Below are positions 42,383 through 51,108 of a stretch of 64,000 bases of DNA, piece by piece. The DNA lies in assembly GCA_046262355.1 (NCBI GenBank), contig JBHEMX010000025.1:4455-68454 (forward strand), written 5' to 3'. Positions within the stretch are counted from its first letter, which is position 1; each line of letters opens with the position of its first letter. Position numbers and translations under genes: made by a program. The DNA comes from DATADD01 sp046262355 (GTDB taxonomy: Bacteria > Actinomycetota > CADDZG01 > WHSQ01). Under the pieces are notes generated by a model that ran no database searches, was not told the origin of the DNA, and saw nothing but the letters and a program-made list of their open reading frames with translations.

Positions 42383-44203
42383 ATGACGCAACAGCAGGAC
42401 GGGGCTGATCAAGCCCCGACGGGACCGATAGGGTCCCAGGAGGCGACCCTGCCGGACGGCAGCGGCGGCGTGATCACCCGCACCGCACCCTCCACCCACG
42501 GCGAGACCTTCGCCGGCGGCACGATCGTCGAGAACGACGTCGGCGAGTCCCAAGAGGAGCTGATGGCCGCCATCGAGGCGACGATCAAGCCCTTCGACGA
42601 GGGCGACATCGTCACCGGGATCGTAGTGAAGATCGACAAGGACGAGGTCCTGCTCGACATCGGCTACAAGTCCGAGGGCGTCATCCCGGGCCGGGAGCTG
42701 TCGATCCGCAACGACGTGGATCCGAACGAGGTCGTGACCGATGGTGACGAGGTCGAGGCTCTCGTCCTCCAGAAGGAGGACGCCGACGGCCGCCTCATCC
42801 TGTCCAAGAAGCGCGCCCAGTACGAGCGGGCGTGGGGCAGGATCGAGGAGATCAAGGGCCGCGACGCCACGGTCATCGGACCGGTGATCGAGGTCGTCAA
42901 GGGCGGGCTCATCCTGGACATCGGCCTGCGCGGCTTCCTGCCGGCATCTCTCGTCGAGATGCGCCGGGTGCGCGACCTGCAGCCCTACGTCGGGCGCGAC
43001 CTCGAGTGCCGCATCATCGAACTCGACAAGAACCGCAACAACGTCGTCTTGTCGCGTCGAAAGTTCCTCGAGGAGTCGCAGGCGGAGCAGCGTCACGACT
43101 TCCTCACTTCGCTCTCCAAGGGCGAGGTCCGCAAGGGCACCGTGTCGTCGATCGTCAACTTCGGCGCCTTCGTCGACCTCGGCGGCGTCGACGGCCTCGT
43201 GCACGTCTCGGAGCTTTCTTGGAAGCATGTCGACCACCCGAGCGAGGTGGTCGACGTCGGCGCCGACGTCGACGTCGAGGTTCTGGACGTCGATCTCGAG
43301 CGGGAGCGAGTGTCTCTGTCGCTGAAAGCCACGCAGGAGGATCCGTGGCGGCAGTTCGCGCGCCGGCACGAGGTCGGCGACGTCATCGAGGGACGGGTCA
43401 CCAAGCTCGTTCCCTTCGGTGCCTTCGTCGAGGTCGACGACGCGATCGAGGGTCTCGTGCACATCTCCGAGCTTGCCGACCGCCACGTCGAGCGCGCCGA
43501 GGACGAGGTCCGCGTCCACGACCGGGTGCCGGTGCGCATCATCGACATCGACCTCGACCGGCGCAGGATCAGCCTCTCGCGCAAGCAGGCGATGAACGCC
43601 GAGCTCACGGGACGCGAGGCGGCGCCGCCCGAGGCGGCCCCGGCCGACACGGCCCCGCCCGATGCGGCAAGGCCCGAGATCGAGCTCGAGAGCGACACGG
43701 AGGGCGAAGTCGAGGCCCGAGCCGCATCCGAGGCCGCAGGCGTCGCCACCGAGAGCACGATCGACAGGCCGCAGGACGCGGGTGAGCTCGCGTCGGCGGC
43801 CGAAGCCTCGCCCGAGATAGCGCTCGAGCCGCTGGCGCCCGAGGCCGTGTCGACCCCTCAGGAGGCCGTCGACGCGGCGCCGTTCGAGGAGCGAGAAGAG
43901 GCGGAGGCAACCGCGCTGATGTCACCGCAGACCCCCCCGGAGGGTCACGAGGGACTCACGGCCGCGGAGGGCGACAAGCCGAGCATGGAGATCCGGATAA
44001 GCCAAGAAGACCGCGAGCCCGGAGCCAGACCCGGCGAGACGGTCGACGCGCTCGCGGACGAGCTTGCTCCCGAGCCCACGGCCGAGGGCGAGCCCGTCGC
44101 TTCCGAGCCGGAGCCGGAGACGCTCGAGCCCCTCGACAAGGCCGACGGCGAGTCCATCGAGTCGATCGTCGAAGACCTCAAGCGCGAGCGCGGCCAACAC
44201 TAA
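42383..44203 (+). CDS. rpsA: 30S ribosomal protein S1
   Basis: 606 aa with four S1 RNA-binding domains (about residues 70-410). The first two are divergent (GDIVTGIVVKIDKDEVLLDI, then KGGLILDIGLRGFLPAS). The last two are canonical (GTVSSIVNFGAFVDLGGVDG, VDVEVLDVDLERERVSLSL). This four-domain form is usual in Actinobacteria. The C-terminal ~195 residues are a highly acidic, low-complexity Glu/Ala/Pro tail, longer than usual. The ATG at 42383 follows GTGAGGAGG. Confidence 0.95.
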   Translation: MTQQQDGADQAPTGPIGSQEATLPDGSGGVITRTAPSTHGETFAGGTIVENDVGESQEELMAAIEATIKPFDEGDIVTGIVVKIDKDEVLLDIGYKSEGVIPGRELSIRNDVDPNEVVTDGDEVEALVLQKEDADGRLILSKKRAQYERAWGRIEEIKGRDATVIGPVIEVVKGGLILDIGLRGFLPASLVEMRRVRDLQPYVGRDLECRIIELDKNRNNVVLSRRKFLEESQAEQRHDFLTSLSKGEVRKGTVSSIVNFGAFVDLGGVDGLVHVSELSWKHVDHPSEVVDVGADVDVEVLDVDLERERVSLSLKATQEDPWRQFARRHEVGDVIEGRVTKLVPFGAFVEVDDAIEGLVHISELADRHVERAEDEVRVHDRVPVRIIDIDLDRRRISLSRKQAMNAELTGREAAPPEAAPADTAPPDAARPEIELESDTEGEVEARAASEAAGVATESTIDRPQDAGELASAAEASPEIALEPLAPEAVSTPQEAVDAAPFEEREEAEATALMSPQTPPEGHEGLTAAEGDKPSMEIRISQEDREPGARPGETVDALADELAPEPTAEGEPVASEPEPETLEPLDKADGESIESIVEDLKRERGQH

Positions 44204-44212
44204 CCACGGCCG

Positions 44213-44818
44213 ATGCTGGTTGTCGGGCTGACGGGAGGCATAGGGGCCGGCAAATCCACGTTCGCGGCGTTGCTCGCGGAGTGGGGTGCGCGCATCATCG
44301 ACGCCGACGTGCTGGGGCACGAGGCGCTAAGACCGGGTGAACCCGCATGGCACTCGGTCGTCGCTCAGTTCGGCGATGAGGTCCTCGTCCGAGGCTCGAT
44401 GGAGATCGATCGCCGTGTGCTGGGGCGCGTCGTCTTCGATGATCGCAGCAAGCTCGCTGCGCTCAATGCGATCGTTCACCCGGTGATCTTCGGGGCGATC
44501 GCCGATGAGCTCGAGAAGCTACGCGATACCGACGCCGTCGTCGTGCTTGATGCCGCGCTGCTCGTGGAGACCGGCCTTGACGAGATCGTCGACGTCGTGG
44601 TCCTTCTGCAGGCGACCGAGGAGGCACGCGAGCGGCGCTTGAGCGCGGAGCGCGGCCTCTCCTACGAGGACATCCGCAGCCGCATGGCGGCACAGCGGGA
44701 CCCCGCCGAGATCGCCGAGCTGGCGGATCTCATCGTGGTCAACGATGGGTCCATCGAGGATCTCGTCCCCGAGGTCGAGCGGGTGTGGAAGGACCTCCTA
44801 GAGCGGGCGCAACTTTGA
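44213..44818 (+). CDS. coaE: Dephospho-CoA kinase
   Basis: 201 aa, last step of CoA synthesis. Walker A GLTGGIGAGKSTFAALLAE, IIDADVLGHEAL (substrate Asp), NAIVHPVI and lid LQATEEARERRLSAERGLS. Its place after rpsA and before uvrB is the standard actinobacterial order. The stop overlaps the next gene's TTG. Confidence 0.96.
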   Translation: MLVVGLTGGIGAGKSTFAALLAEWGARIIDADVLGHEALRPGEPAWHSVVAQFGDEVLVRGSMEIDRRVLGRVVFDDRSKLAALNAIVHPVIFGAIADELEKLRDTDAVVVLDAALLVETGLDEIVDVVVLLQATEEARERRLSAERGLSYEDIRSRMAAQRDPAEIAELADLIVVNDGSIEDLVPEVERVWKDLLERAQL

Positions 44819-45516
44819 TCGAGATCGTGTTCTTCGATGCTGGAGAGACGATCCTGCACCCTCATCCCTCCTTTCCAGAGCTCTTCTCCGAGGTGTGCCG
44901 GGAGCGCGACGTCGCCGTCGCGGTCGGCGACGTGAGAGAGGTGCAGGAACGCCTCGCGCCCCACCTCGTCGACCTCGGCGAGGCGACCGGCGTGGACAAG
45001 CCCTCTCTGTCTGCGGAGGACTCTCGTAGGTTCTGGTCGTACCTCTACCGCAGGTTGCTGCGCGAGTTCGGCATCGAGGACGAATCGCTTGTCGAGGCGC
45101 TCTACGCGCGCTTCTCGCATCTCTCGTCCTACAAACTCTTCGATGACGTGCTGCCCGTGCTCGGCGAGCTTGCGGCGCTCGGGTACCGGCTGGGACTGAT
45201 CTCGAACTTCGAAAGGTGGCTCGAGGAGATGCTCGTCGAGCTCGAGGTCGGCGCCCTCTTCGACGTCACGGTCATCTCCGGTGTCGAAGGTATGGAGAAG
45301 CCGGACCCTCAGATCTACGAGGTTGCCCTCGAGCGCGCCGTGGTCGACCCGGCAAACGCCGTACACGTGGGCGACTCGCCCAACCTCGACGTGCGCCCGG
45401 CCTCCTCCGTGGGGATGCGCACGGTCCTCGTCGACCGGGCGGGTCGCTATCCCGATGCCGAGGGTCCGCGTGTGCGCACGCTGGCGGAGCTGCCGGAGCT
45501 TGTGCCTCAGCTCTAA
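44815..45516 (+). CDS. HAD family hydrolase
   Basis: 233 aa. Motif I FFDAGETILHPHPSF (nucleophile Asp; Gly-Glu-Thr instead of DGT), motif II LISNF, motif III Lys in GMEKPDPQIYEVAL, motif IV VHVGDSPNLDVRPASSVGMR. Resembles the HDHD3/REG-2-like group of phosphatases. The TTG start overlaps coaE (TTGA); a GTG at 44785 would add ten residues inside coaE. Confidence 0.85.
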   Translation: MIEIVFFDAGETILHPHPSFPELFSEVCRERDVAVAVGDVREVQERLAPHLVDLGEATGVDKPSLSAEDSRRFWSYLYRRLLREFGIEDESLVEALYARFSHLSSYKLFDDVLPVLGELAALGYRLGLISNFERWLEEMLVELEVGALFDVTVISGVEGMEKPDPQIYEVALERAVVDPANAVHVGDSPNLDVRPASSVGMRTVLVDRAGRYPDAEGPRVRTLAELPELVPQL

Positions 45517-45570
45517 GGGGTTCAGCAGGGTGGTTCAGGATCGTCTCACCCCCTCACTACAATCGGCTGC

Positions 45571-47571
45571 ATGCCGCCGTTCAAGGTCGTCGCCGATTTC
45601 GAGCCCGCCGGGGATCAGCCGACCGCCGTCATGGGCCTGGCCGACTCGGTGCTGCGCGGAGAGCGCTATACCACGTTGCTGGGCGCCACCGGTACCGGCA
45701 AGACGGCCTCGATCGCCTGGGCGCTGGAGCAGATTCAGAAACCCACCCTGCTGATGGCTCCGAACAAGTCTCTCGCCGCGCAGCTGTGCAACGAGTTCAA
45801 GCAGTTCTTCCCCAACAACGCGGTCGAGTACTTCGTCTCCTACTACGACTACTACCAGCCCGAGGCCTACGTCCCCTCGAGCGATACCTACATCGAGAAG
45901 GACTCCTCCATCAACGACGAGATCGAGCGGCTTCGCCACGCCGCAACCAGTGCGCTGCTGCAACGAGACGACGTCCTGATCGTGGCCAGCGTGTCCTCGA
46001 TCTTCGGACTCGGCTCTCCCGAGGAGTACCTCAACCAGGTGGTCGACGTCGCCCGCGGCGGCACGGCCGATCGGGACTTCATCGTCCAGAAGCTCATCGA
46101 CATCCAGTACGAGCGCAACGACGTGAACTTCATCCGTGGAAAGTTCCGCGTGCGCGGTGACACGATCGAGATCTTCCCGGCTTATGAGGAGCAGGCGCTG
46201 CGCGTCGAGCTCTTCGGCGACGAGGTGGACCGCATCATCACGCTCGACCCGCTCACGGGCGAGATCATCGGCGAGCTCGATCACGTCACCGTCTATCCTG
46301 CCTCCCACTATGTTGCGTCGCGCGATCGCATGCAACGGGCGATAGTCGCGATCCGCGACGAGCTGGCGGAGCGCCTCGGGCTGCTGGAGCGCGAGGGCAA
46401 GCTGCTCGAGGCGCAGAGGTTGCGCATGCGAACCGAGTACGACCTCGAGATGCTGCGCGAGGTCGGCTTCTGCAGCGGCATCGAGAACTACTCGCGCCAC
46501 ATCGACGGGCGCACCCCGGGGCAGCGACCGAACACGCTCCTGGACTACTTCCCCGACGACTTCCTCATCGTGCTCGACGAGTCGCACGTCACGGTGCCGC
46601 AGTTGAACGGGATGTACGAGGGCGATCGCAGCCGCAAGATCACGCTCGTCGAGCACGGCTTTCGGCTTCCCAGCGCGCTCGACAACCGACCGCTGCGCTT
46701 CGACGAGTTCCTGGACGTCGCGCAGCAGGTCGTCTTCATGAGCGCGACACCGGGTCCGTTCGAGCTGCGTCATTCGGGTGCCCCCGTCGAACAGCTCGTG
46801 CGCCCCACGGGACTGGTCGACCCCGAGGTCCAGATCCGTCCGACGAAGGGCCAGATCGACGATCTCATGGAGGAGATCAGGGGACGCACGGAGGCCGGAG
46901 CGCGCGTGCTCGTCACGACGCTGACGAAGAAGATGGCGGAGGACCTCACCGACTACCTGCTCGAGTCGGGGATACGGGTGCGCTACCTGCACGCCGACAT
47001 CGACACGGTCGAACGCATAGAGATCCTGCGCGACCTACGCCTCGGAGAGTTCGATGTGCTCGTCGGCATCAACCTCTTGAGAGAGGGACTCGACCTCCCC
47101 GAGGTGTCGCTCGTGGCGATCCTCGACGCGGACAAGGAGGGCTACCTGCGCTCGCAGACCTCGCTGATCCAGACGATCGGGCGCGCCGCCCGCAACGTCG
47201 AGGGACAGGTCATCATGTATGCGGACGAGGTCACGGATTCGATGCGCAGCGCCATCTCCGAGACCCAACGACGCCGCATGATCCAGCTTGAGTACAACGA
47301 GCGTCACAACATCGATCCCCAGACGATCCGCAAGGCGGTGAGCGACATACTCATCGCCGGCATGGGTCGCAAGCACGATGCCACGGTCCCCACGAGGTCA
47401 AGGAGCCGGCGCAAGGAGGAGTTCGGAGGGAGCCCGGACGACCTCAAGCGCTTGATACTCCAGCTCGAGGAGGAGATGCACCAAGCCGCCGAGGACCTCC
47501 GCTTCGAGTACGCGGCGCGCATCCGTGACGAGGTGACCGACCTCAAGCGCGAGCTACGCGACGTCTCCTAG
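45571..47571 (+). CDS. uvrB: Excinuclease ABC subunit B
   Basis: 666 aa, normal. Walker A LLGATGTGKTASIAWALE, the beta-hairpin YYDYYQPEAYVPSSDTYIEK, the DEAD-like LIVLDESHVTVPQLNGMYEG, helicase motifs (VLVGINLLREGLDLPEVSLV, QTIGRAARNVEGQVIMYAD) and the C-terminal UVR domain (LEEEMHQAAEDLRFEYAARI) that binds UvrC. Nucleotide excision repair, partner of UvrA encoded 6 kb on. Confidence 0.97.
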   Translation: MPPFKVVADFEPAGDQPTAVMGLADSVLRGERYTTLLGATGTGKTASIAWALEQIQKPTLLMAPNKSLAAQLCNEFKQFFPNNAVEYFVSYYDYYQPEAYVPSSDTYIEKDSSINDEIERLRHAATSALLQRDDVLIVASVSSIFGLGSPEEYLNQVVDVARGGTADRDFIVQKLIDIQYERNDVNFIRGKFRVRGDTIEIFPAYEEQALRVELFGDEVDRIITLDPLTGEIIGELDHVTVYPASHYVASRDRMQRAIVAIRDELAERLGLLEREGKLLEAQRLRMRTEYDLEMLREVGFCSGIENYSRHIDGRTPGQRPNTLLDYFPDDFLIVLDESHVTVPQLNGMYEGDRSRKITLVEHGFRLPSALDNRPLRFDEFLDVAQQVVFMSATPGPFELRHSGAPVEQLVRPTGLVDPEVQIRPTKGQIDDLMEEIRGRTEAGARVLVTTLTKKMAEDLTDYLLESGIRVRYLHADIDTVERIEILRDLRLGEFDVLVGINLLREGLDLPEVSLVAILDADKEGYLRSQTSLIQTIGRAARNVEGQVIMYADEVTDSMRSAISETQRRRMIQLEYNERHNIDPQTIRKAVSDILIAGMGRKHDATVPTRSRSRRKEEFGGSPDDLKRLILQLEEEMHQAAEDLRFEYAARIRDEVTDLKRELRDVS

Positions 47572-47621
47572 CCCGATCCCTCATCGTCGAGTGGGTGCCA
47601 CATCGCTTACACGGGAATCTC

Positions 47622-48785
47622 TCACCCACTCGAGGGCCGGAGCAGGCGCGCTAGCTCGCTGAAGCAGCGGTCTATGTCCCCCTCGTCGTTGAAGAAGTGC
47701 GGCGAGATGCGCAGCGCGTCACCACGCCGGTCGGTGACGACGTCGCGCGCTAACAACGCATGAAGCACCTGTTCGGCGCGCCCGGGCCCTCCCGGGACGC
47801 GCACGCGAACGAGGCCGCCGCGCCGCTCCTGCGCCCGGGGCGACAGAACCTCGAGGCCGAGGTCGTCGGCGCGCCGGACGATCTCAGCCGTTAGCTCACG
47901 GCTGCGGGCGCGGATGCGCTGCACTCCGACCTCGAGCAACAACGACATCCCGCCGGACGCCGTCCACGCCTGGGGCAGGGGATAGGTCCCGGTCTCGAAG
48001 CGTCGTGCATCGTCGCGCAGCCGCAGGGTCGTGCGATCGAAGCCGAACGGATCCTGTGTGCCGAACCAGCCGACGACGCGTGGTTCGAGCCGCGCCACGA
48101 GGTTCCGCCGGCAATAGAGGAAGGCGATCCCCTGACCGCCACAGAGCCACTTGAGCGAGCCGCCTACGAGGAGGTCTATGCCGAGCGCGTGGACGTCGAG
48201 AGGCAGGACTCCCGTGCCGTGGAAGTCATCGACGACGACGAGAGCACCGTGGGAATGCGCCGCCTCCACGATCGGGGCTACGTCGACGATCCATGACGAC
48301 TCGAACAGCACACGGTTCACGTTGACCACGGCGGTCTGGTCGTCGATGCGCTCGATCACGTCGTCGGGCTCGACGCGGATGCCGTCCGGCGAGGCGACGA
48401 CGTCGAGCTTGGCGCCCAAGCTCTGCTGAGCTCGCCATACGTAGTGGTTCGTGGGGAAGTCCATCTCGCTCAGCACGACCTTGGGGCGTGCCGCGAAGCC
48501 GAGACAGCTTGCGATGGACGACAGTCCCGTCGAAACCGAGGGGATGATGGCGATCTCGTCGGCGTCCGCCCCGATCAGGCGCGCGAACCCCTCGCGACAT
48601 TCCTGCAGACGAGGCATGCCGTGCTCGAACCACAGCTCTTCGGGACCGAGCCGTTGCCACAGGTTGAGATGCTTCTCGGCGAGGGTGCGGCTCCGGCGCG
48701 ACAGCGGTCCGAGCGACGCCGAGATGAGGTAGGTCCGCCGCGACAGGACCGGGAACTCATCCCGGTACGCGGCCAGGTCTCTCAC
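47622..48785 (-). CDS. Aminotransferase class V-fold PLP enzyme
   Basis: 387 aa. NifS/kynureninase-type fold: ISASLGPLSRRS, IIPSVSTGLSSIASCLGF, EMDFPTNHYVWRAQQ, VVVDDFHGTG (PLP Asp), LVGGSLKWLCGGQGIAFLY (PLP lysine) and RRFETGTYPLP. Could be a kynureninase-like or isopenicillin-N-epimerase-like enzyme; no cysteine-desulfurase loop Cys is obvious. The GTG at 48785 gives the natural N-terminus; the open frame runs much further upstream but overlaps the divergent nuclease gene and is shadow there. Confidence 0.85.
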   Translation of the reverse strand: MRDLAAYRDEFPVLSRRTYLISASLGPLSRRSRTLAEKHLNLWQRLGPEELWFEHGMPRLQECREGFARLIGADADEIAIIPSVSTGLSSIASCLGFAARPKVVLSEMDFPTNHYVWRAQQSLGAKLDVVASPDGIRVEPDDVIERIDDQTAVVNVNRVLFESSWIVDVAPIVEAAHSHGALVVVDDFHGTGVLPLDVHALGIDLLVGGSLKWLCGGQGIAFLYCRRNLVARLEPRVVGWFGTQDPFGFDRTTLRLRDDARRFETGTYPLPQAWTASGGMSLLLEVGVQRIRARSRELTAEIVRRADDLGLEVLSPRAQERRGGLVRVRVPGGPGRAEQVLHALLARDVVTDRRGDALRISPHFFNDEGDIDRCFSELARLLRPSSG

Positions 48786-48881
48786 TCTGCGAGGGTAACC
48801 GGACGACCGCTCAACCCCGTGCTCCGTCCCGTCGACGATGATGGAGGAGGCACGGTCGGTGGGGCCGACGAGAGGAGGGTC

Positions 48882-49715
48882 GTGGCCAGAGCGGATCGCG
48901 CCGTGGCACTGTTCGCCGCGGGGCTGTTGGTGAGTTCGTGCGCCGGGCCCGACACCATTGCGCCGGGCGGCGTGCCGGAGGCGCCCGGCGCGCAGAAGCC
49001 GGCGCACGTGCGCGAGAAGCGCCCCCGGGAGCGCAAGATCAAGCGGCGTGAAGGGGACCGGCGACGGAAGGAACATCGTCCCAAGGATCGCTCTGGGACG
49101 CGGCCCGGAGACGTCGCGCTGGTGCTGCGCGCGGTCGACGGCGACACGATCGAGGTTTCGATACGCGGTCGCTCGATCGATGTGCGCCTCATCGGCATCG
49201 ACACACCCGAGAGCGTGCATCCCTTGCAGCCGGTGGAGTGTTTCGGCAAGGCCGCCTCGGCATTCACCGCCGCTCGGCTCGAGGGCGAGCGCGTCAGGCT
49301 CACCTACGACGTGGAGCGCAGGGATCGCTATGAGCGCACGCTCGGCTACGTCTTCCTGAACGGCAAGCTGTTCAACGAGACGCTCGTCGCGCAAGGCCAC
49401 GCGCAGGTCTACACCTATCCTCCCAACGTGAGGTACGCGGACAGGTTCGTCGCCGCCCAGCGTGCCGCGCGCCGCCACGATCGTGGTTTGTGGGGCGGTT
49501 GTCGCCGAACTCAGGGAGGTGCGAAGGCGCGCCCGGGGAGCGGCGCGCCGGGACGCTCCGGCGCCAAGGGCTGTGACCCCGGGTACGAAGGCGCGTGCAT
49601 CCCCACCGCTCCACCGGACCTGGACTGCGGCGACGTGGGAGCAAGGAACTTCGCCTCGGTCGGCGCCGACCCACACAGCTTCGACGGCGACGGCGACGGC
49701 GTGGCCTGCGAATAG
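48882..49715 (+). CDS. Thermonuclease (SNase) with excalibur domain, secreted lipoprotein
   Basis: 277 aa. GTG with AGGAGGG 4 bp upstream, then a lipobox-like signal (FAAGLLVSSCAGPD), a Lys/Arg-rich linker, an SNase domain with VRLIGIDTPES, TYDVERRDRYERTLGYV (catalytic Glu and Arg) and YADRFVAAQRAARRHDRGLW, and a C-terminal excalibur calcium loop DPHSFDGDGDGVACE. An extracellular DNA/RNA nuclease. Intact. Confidence 0.92.
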   Translation: MARADRAVALFAAGLLVSSCAGPDTIAPGGVPEAPGAQKPAHVREKRPRERKIKRREGDRRRKEHRPKDRSGTRPGDVALVLRAVDGDTIEVSIRGRSIDVRLIGIDTPESVHPLQPVECFGKAASAFTAARLEGERVRLTYDVERRDRYERTLGYVFLNGKLFNETLVAQGHAQVYTYPPNVRYADRFVAAQRAARRHDRGLWGGCRRTQGGAKARPGSGAPGRSGAKGCDPGYEGACIPTAPPDLDCGDVGARNFASVGADPHSFDGDGDGVACE

Positions 49716-49741
49716 CGTGACCTCTCGGGCCTGCGACGGAC

Positions 49742-51067
49742 CTAGAGAACGCCTCCGGCCGACGTGCCGATGGGCTCCGCGGGGTCGTTGTCGTCACGGC
49801 GCGCGGGCTCTGCGTTTGCCGGCGGCGCGGCGACCGCCACGGACCTCCGGAGGCAGAAGCGCAGCATCGGCGCGGCCATGAGCGAGGTGACCAGCGCGAT
49901 CAGCACGAGGATGGAGTACATGGCCGACGTGATGATGCCCAGCGACACTCCGATCGTAGCGATGATCAGCCCCATCGCGCCGCGAGCGTTCAGCCCCACG
50001 CCGACGGCCGCGGCCTCCCACCGTCCCATCCCGCCCATCAACGTCCCGACGCCGCCCCCGATGATCTTCGACAGCGACGCTACGGCAACCGCCGCGACGG
50101 CGATCGCGGCGGAGCTTCCGGTGAGGAGCGTGAGGTCGACCTTCAGGCCCGTGTAGGCGAAGAACAGCGGGATGAAGAAGCCCATGCCGACCTGCCGTAT
50201 GGCTTCGTCGCATGAGCGGTCTCTGCCTTTGACCCTGCCGATGAGGATCGAGACGATGAAGACTCCAAGCACGAGGTGGACCCCGATCGCCTGGGTGATC
50301 GCTCCCGCCGTGAGGACCAGAAGAAGCATCACCGACGCCTGAGCTTGTGGAGCGCGCGCCTTGTCGCTCGCGCGCACGACCCATTCGACCGCTCGTTTGC
50401 CCACCGTGAAGGCAACGACGATGAAGGCCGCGGTAGCCCCGACCGTGCGGACGAGGGCCACGGCGCTCAAGCCACTTCCGCCGACGAGACCGGCCGTGAT
50501 CCCGAGCATGACCCAGCCGATCGTGTCGTCGGCGAGCGCGGTCGACAGGATCACGGCGCCGACGCGGCTTCGCAGCATCTTCATGTCCCACAGGATGCGC
50601 GCTATCACCGGTATCGCCGAGATCGACATGGCCGTTGCCACGAAGAGCGCGAAGACCGGACGATCGACCTGAGAGCCGACGAACGAAGCCGGGATCCACA
50701 GCCCGAAGAGGAAGCCGGCTGCGAACGGCACGAGGAAGGCGCCGGCCCAGCCCAGGATGAGAGCGCGCTTCGCCTCCCTCAGCACTCCGAGGCGCGTCTC
50801 GAGCCCCGTGAGGATGACGAGGAAGATCACGCCCACCAGAGCGAGAACCTCGAGGACGCCGCGCTGGAAGGGATCCGCCGGGAACAGCGCGCGGAACGCC
50901 TCAGGCCACAGCGCACCCAGGAGCGAAGGCCCGAGGAGGATGCCGAAGGCCAGCTCTCCCACGACCAAGGGAACCCCGAGGCGCGCGGCGACCTCTCCAC
51001 CGGCGCGCGCCGCGAGGACGAGAATGACGATCTCGACGAGAAGCACGAACACCTCATGCTCGGTCAC
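49742..51067 (-). CDS. CPA2 family cation/proton antiporter
   Basis: 441 aa, about 11-12 membrane segments. The KefB/NapA-type features are LVVGELAFGILLGPSLLG, ILTGLETRLGVLREAK, FVATAMSISAIPVIARIL, the ion-binding pair in STALADDTIGWVML and GLNARGAMGLIIATIGVSLG. No TrkA domains. GTG start. Exchanges Na+ or K+ for H+; specificity is unknown. Confidence 0.92.
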   Translation of the reverse strand: MTEHEVFVLLVEIVILVLAARAGGEVAARLGVPLVVGELAFGILLGPSLLGALWPEAFRALFPADPFQRGVLEVLALVGVIFLVILTGLETRLGVLREAKRALILGWAGAFLVPFAAGFLFGLWIPASFVGSQVDRPVFALFVATAMSISAIPVIARILWDMKMLRSRVGAVILSTALADDTIGWVMLGITAGLVGGSGLSAVALVRTVGATAAFIVVAFTVGKRAVEWVVRASDKARAPQAQASVMLLLVLTAGAITQAIGVHLVLGVFIVSILIGRVKGRDRSCDEAIRQVGMGFFIPLFFAYTGLKVDLTLLTGSSAAIAVAAVAVASLSKIIGGGVGTLMGGMGRWEAAAVGVGLNARGAMGLIIATIGVSLGIITSAMYSILVLIALVTSLMAAPMLRFCLRRSVAVAAPPANAEPARRDDNDPAEPIGTSAGGVL

Positions 51068-51108
51068 GAGCAGGCCTCCCGTCGCCCTCGGCGCAACCCC
51101 GCCGGCGC

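Noticed and set aside
47622..49676. A single 684-aa minus-strand protein covering the PLP enzyme and the nuclease region
   Set aside because: The PLP enzyme begins naturally at 48785; upstream the frame is a shadow of the well-supported thermonuclease gene.
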